From the NCBI GenBank assembly GCA_964446285.1, contig CAYUNT010000002.1, positions 1-64,000 of the forward strand: a DNA stretch of 64,000 nucleotides, read 5' to 3'. This DNA is from CAYUNT01 sp964446285. GTDB lineage: Bacteria; Sumerlaeota; Sumerlaeia; SLMS01; CAYUNT01. Below are positions 61,694-64,000 of the stretch, in pieces (within the stretch, counting starts at the first letter, position 1; each line of letters begins with the position of its first letter). The notes beneath the pieces are model-generated. The model made no database searches. It saw only the letters and a program-made list of their open reading frames with translations, and was not told the origin of the DNA. The translations under genes were made by a program, and so were the position numbers.

Positions 61694-62827
61694 ATGAAAA
61701 TAGCCGCCATCGTATATTTGGTATATATTGTGGTTTTGGTGATATGGGGATGGATCGCGCGGCGCTGGCGCATGGTCGGACGCCATTTTGTATATCAGAT
61801 ATTGATCGCCGGCGCGTTCTTCATGCTCCTGCCGTTTTATTGGATGCTCATCACGTCGTTCAAAGACGCCTCGCAATCCAACACCTTCCCGCCCAACTGG
61901 CTTCCGGTGCGCGCGCGTAATTACGTCGAGCACGAGGGCCGCAAAGAACGTGTCGATATTGTAAAACGAGGCCGCAAGCCCACGGACCCCGTGCAGGTGG
62001 TTCCCGATTCGGCTGTCGGATTCCAAAAGGAAATCAGCCCGAGCGGACACATTGTGCATCAGAAGGGCTGGCCCGAAAAGGCAGTGTTCAGCGTTCCCGC
62101 GGACGCCATCAGCCAGCGCATCGAAATGTCGCTTTCGCCGGTCAATTTCATCGAGGCGTGGTATGCGCCCGAGGTTTCGACGCTCGGCGCGGTGAATTTC
62201 GGGCGATATTTCTGGGTTTCGATCTACACAGGCGTGCTCTCCACCGCCGGAACGCTCATCACGGCCGCGCTCGCCGCCTATGCATTCTCCCGGATGCGAT
62301 TCATCGGAAAAGGACTGTTTTTTTACATCGTTCTGGCAACGATGATGGTCCCCGGCCAGGTTTTGCTCATCCCGGACTTTATTATTCTCGACATGCTCCA
62401 CTGGCTCGATACGCCGCTCGCCCTGATTGTGCCGTGGCTGGCATCCGTATTTACCATTTTCCTTATGCGGCAGTTTTTCATGACGATCCCCGACGACCTC
62501 TGGGATGCGGCGCAAATCGACGGCGCGGGGCGATTCCGGTTCCTTTGGCAGGTCGTGACGCCGCTTTCAAAACCCGTATTCATCACAGCGGGGATTTTTA
62601 CATTTCTTGCCCAATGGAACTCGTTGCTGTGGCCCTTGATCGTCACCTCCAGCCCCGAGATGCGAACGCTCATGGTCGGCTTGCAGACCTTCAACCAGGA
62701 GGCTGGCTCCGACTATCATCTGCTGATGGCCGCATCGTCGCTCGCCATCCTGCCCGTAGTGCTCTTGTTCTTCTTCCTGCAGCGATTCTTCATCCAGGGC
62801 ATCGCGCGCGCCGGACTGAAGTCCTAG
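61694..62827 (+). CDS. Carbohydrate ABC transporter permease (MalG-like) with a large periplasmic insert
   Basis: 377 residues; the family usually has about 280. Six membrane helices can be traced. The first pair starts MKIAAIVYLVYIVVLVIWGW, and the second is LIAGAFFMLLPFYWMLITSF. The inner-membrane EAA loop DDLWDAAQIDGAGRFRFLWQ (followed by VVTPLSKP) near 275 is the ATPase-contact motif. Between helix 2 and helix 3 a roughly 105-residue insert (about 60-165; VEHEGRKERVDIVKRGRKPT, FQKEISPSGHIVHQKGWPEK) replaces the short periplasmic loop. No ATPase, second permease or binding protein is adjacent in the window. GGAGAAA lies about nine bases before the ATG. Confidence 0.88.
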   Translation: MKIAAIVYLVYIVVLVIWGWIARRWRMVGRHFVYQILIAGAFFMLLPFYWMLITSFKDASQSNTFPPNWLPVRARNYVEHEGRKERVDIVKRGRKPTDPVQVVPDSAVGFQKEISPSGHIVHQKGWPEKAVFSVPADAISQRIEMSLSPVNFIEAWYAPEVSTLGAVNFGRYFWVSIYTGVLSTAGTLITAALAAYAFSRMRFIGKGLFFYIVLATMMVPGQVLLIPDFIILDMLHWLDTPLALIVPWLASVFTIFLMRQFFMTIPDDLWDAAQIDGAGRFRFLWQVVTPLSKPVFITAGIFTFLAQWNSLLWPLIVTSSPEMRTLMVGLQTFNQEAGSDYHLLMAASSLAILPVVLLFFFLQRFFIQGIARAGLKS

Positions 62828-63224
62828 CGGCAAAGGGCGGGCACAAGGCAGGATGGGGAAGTTGTGAGTTGAGAGTTGTGGGTTGTGGGTTGTGGGTTGT
62901 GAGTAGTGGGTTGTGGGTTGTGAGATTTTCCGGTGGCTTGGACGTCCCGTCCAAGATTCTTTGATGAGTTTTTAGATAGGCTCTTTTTACCTCCAACCAG
63001 TCCCAGGTTGAGCGCTCACGCGCTCAGGGCATGCGGAAAATGCGCGAGTGCGGAGCCTCGCGGTCCCAGGTTCGGCAGAGCGAGCGCGAAATTTCCCTGC
63101 AAATCGAATGATGCGCTTCGCGGGGCTTGCCTTGGCGGACCTCTTCATGCAGTGTCGCGCGAGATGCGGCTATTAAGGCGTTCCCAGGGCGCCAAATACT
63201 CCACCCAACAGGAGGCGCAACCAG
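62828..63224. other. Composite repeat cluster between two plus-strand genes
   Basis: It holds the R2 minisatellite (62861-62924), an R1 hairpin CTTGGACG-TCC-CGTCCAAG (62937-62955) and an R3 core (63042-63070). The R3 core is framed by the direct repeat GTCCCAGGTT (63000-63009 and 63063-63072), next to a GAGCGctcacgCGCTC hairpin at 63010-63025. No gene is supported. Confidence 0.75.
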
Positions 63225-64000
63225 ATGAGATTTATCAAATCGTTTTTCAATTACATCCTCAGCATCAACACGATCTGGGGATTTATGATCGTGATCGCGC
63301 TTTTGCTGGCGCTCTTTCAGCACATCGCATCCACCAAAACCCCCCTTCCGCTCGAAAAATGGCTGGAAGGACCTAATAAAGTGGGCATCAAGGTGGTGGA
63401 CAAGGACGACAAGGTCTATGGGGCCGGCTTCACTTTGCGGCGCGAAAACAACAGTTATCTGGCCGTCGAGCAGCCGCCCGATCCGCTCCCGGACGTTCCC
63501 TGGCTGGCTGGCGCGGAGCCTTCGCCCAAAGGCGGATGGATTTTCAAATGGAGCGCGGGCGCCAAGGCCACTGAGGAGGCGGCCGATGCTTCGAGCGCCA
63601 AAGCGGTCATCAAAGGCGATTATGAGGCGCTCCTTGACGGAAACAAAGTGTCGGGCGGCGTATTTGAGGGGGGCGTTGTCGAGATTCCTCTCGACGAAAA
63701 GGTGCTTGCACAGGGGGACAACTTTCTGGTGGTCCGCCTGACGCACCTCCAAAGTCCTGTTCGCCAATCGCGGTTTCTCATCATCCGGGATGGTTCCAAC
63801 TGCATTTTCCAGAAACTCGATCCGGATGAGACGGCCCCGTTTCTGAAGAATGTTTCGGCGAAAAGCGGCGCTGTGCAGATCGCATGGGACATCAAGACCT
63901 ACGGCAAATACGCTGTTTCTCTGAATGAAAAGACACTTGCCGCCGGGAAACTTGTCACGCTCAAGACAATGACCGACGCGGCCTTTGATTACGCCAAAAC
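63225..64000 (+). CDS. N-terminal part of an unidentified membrane-anchored protein (runs off the window)
   Basis: GGAGG (63211-63215) stands nine bases before the ATG, and the frame is open to the end of the window, giving 258 codons. One strong membrane helix lies near the start (LSINTIWGFMIVIALLLALF, then QHIAST). The rest reads as extracytoplasmic beta-rich sequence: VGIKVVDKDDKVYGAGFTLR, AVIKGDYEALLDGNKVSGGV, NFLVVRLTHLQSPVRQSRFL. No family is recognised; it could be the N-terminal part of a longer membrane protein working with the permease upstream. The true C-terminus is outside the window. Confidence 0.7.
   Translation, partial: MRFIKSFFNYILSINTIWGFMIVIALLLALFQHIASTKTPLPLEKWLEGPNKVGIKVVDKDDKVYGAGFTLRRENNSYLAVEQPPDPLPDVPWLAGAEPSPKGGWIFKWSAGAKATEEAADASSAKAVIKGDYEALLDGNKVSGGVFEGGVVEIPLDEKVLAQGDNFLVVRLTHLQSPVRQSRFLIIRDGSNCIFQKLDPDETAPFLKNVSAKSGAVQIAWDIKTYGKYAVSLNEKTLAAGKLVTLKTMTDAAFDYAK

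Overview
This is a GC-rich bacterial chromosomal window with about 46 protein-coding genes on both strands, no rRNA, tRNA or CRISPR array that I can see, and one insertion sequence. The organism has an outer-membrane/periplasm style of biology: lipoproteins with lipoboxes, two S13 D-Ala-D-Ala carboxypeptidases and two type II pseudopilins. The pseudopilins carry the FTLIELLxVVAII...IPNFLEAQxRSKV signature that I associate with uncultured phyla such as Sumerlaeota (BRC1), Hydrogenedentota and Planctomycetota relatives. Assignment to that neighbourhood is an inference from memory; 16S or marker-gene data would be needed to fix it. Genes use the standard bacterial code, with TAA, TAG and TGA all serving as stops.

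Layout. 0-5.4 kb: a DUF7309/DUF6930-like protein, a GH4 glycosidase, a pseudopilin and a divergent ROK-family repressor (sugar metabolism and its control). 5.6-13 kb: a minus-strand housekeeping block of mutS, an M50 site-2 protease, a GT2 glycosyltransferase, proB and obg. 13.6-14.8 kb: a secreted protein gene with an in-frame amber codon, followed by a strong terminator. 15-22.7 kb: a minus-strand run of a PfkB kinase, an unknown 661-residue protein overlapping nusB, an Smr-domain protein, a ParE-type toxin-antitoxin pair, hisG and gltD. 23.3-26.7 kb: DinB-like, FMN-binding and HAD hydrolase genes, then a GAF histidine kinase on the opposite strand. 27-34.7 kb: a lipoprotein amidase carrying a golvesin-type insert, then a tightly packed five-gene operon of unknown function (one soluble protein and four membrane proteins, including a DUF6754-like one), which is the best candidate for an undescribed system. 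34.7-37.3 kb: an IS630-type element and a lower-GC island with two orphan genes. 37.3-48.6 kb: a GT39-like membrane protein, a PAS-only protein, a second pseudopilin, metH, a nucleotidyltransferase module and two dacB paralogues. 48.7-57 kb: addA and addB, the double-strand-break repair helicase-nuclease. 57.5-64 kb: a YqjD/YqjE/YqjK-like trio, a large membrane protein, a Clp_N-MshEN fusion, a sugar ABC permease and a gene running off the end.

The most striking global property is the load of short dispersed repeats. At least eight families can be told apart by eye (hairpins, 9-nt and 12-nt minisatellites, 26-nt cores, long imperfect palindromes). Several have entered reading frames and appear as low-complexity inserts in MutS, AddA, AddB, NusB and two membrane proteins. 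Most longer intergenic gaps are filled by these elements.
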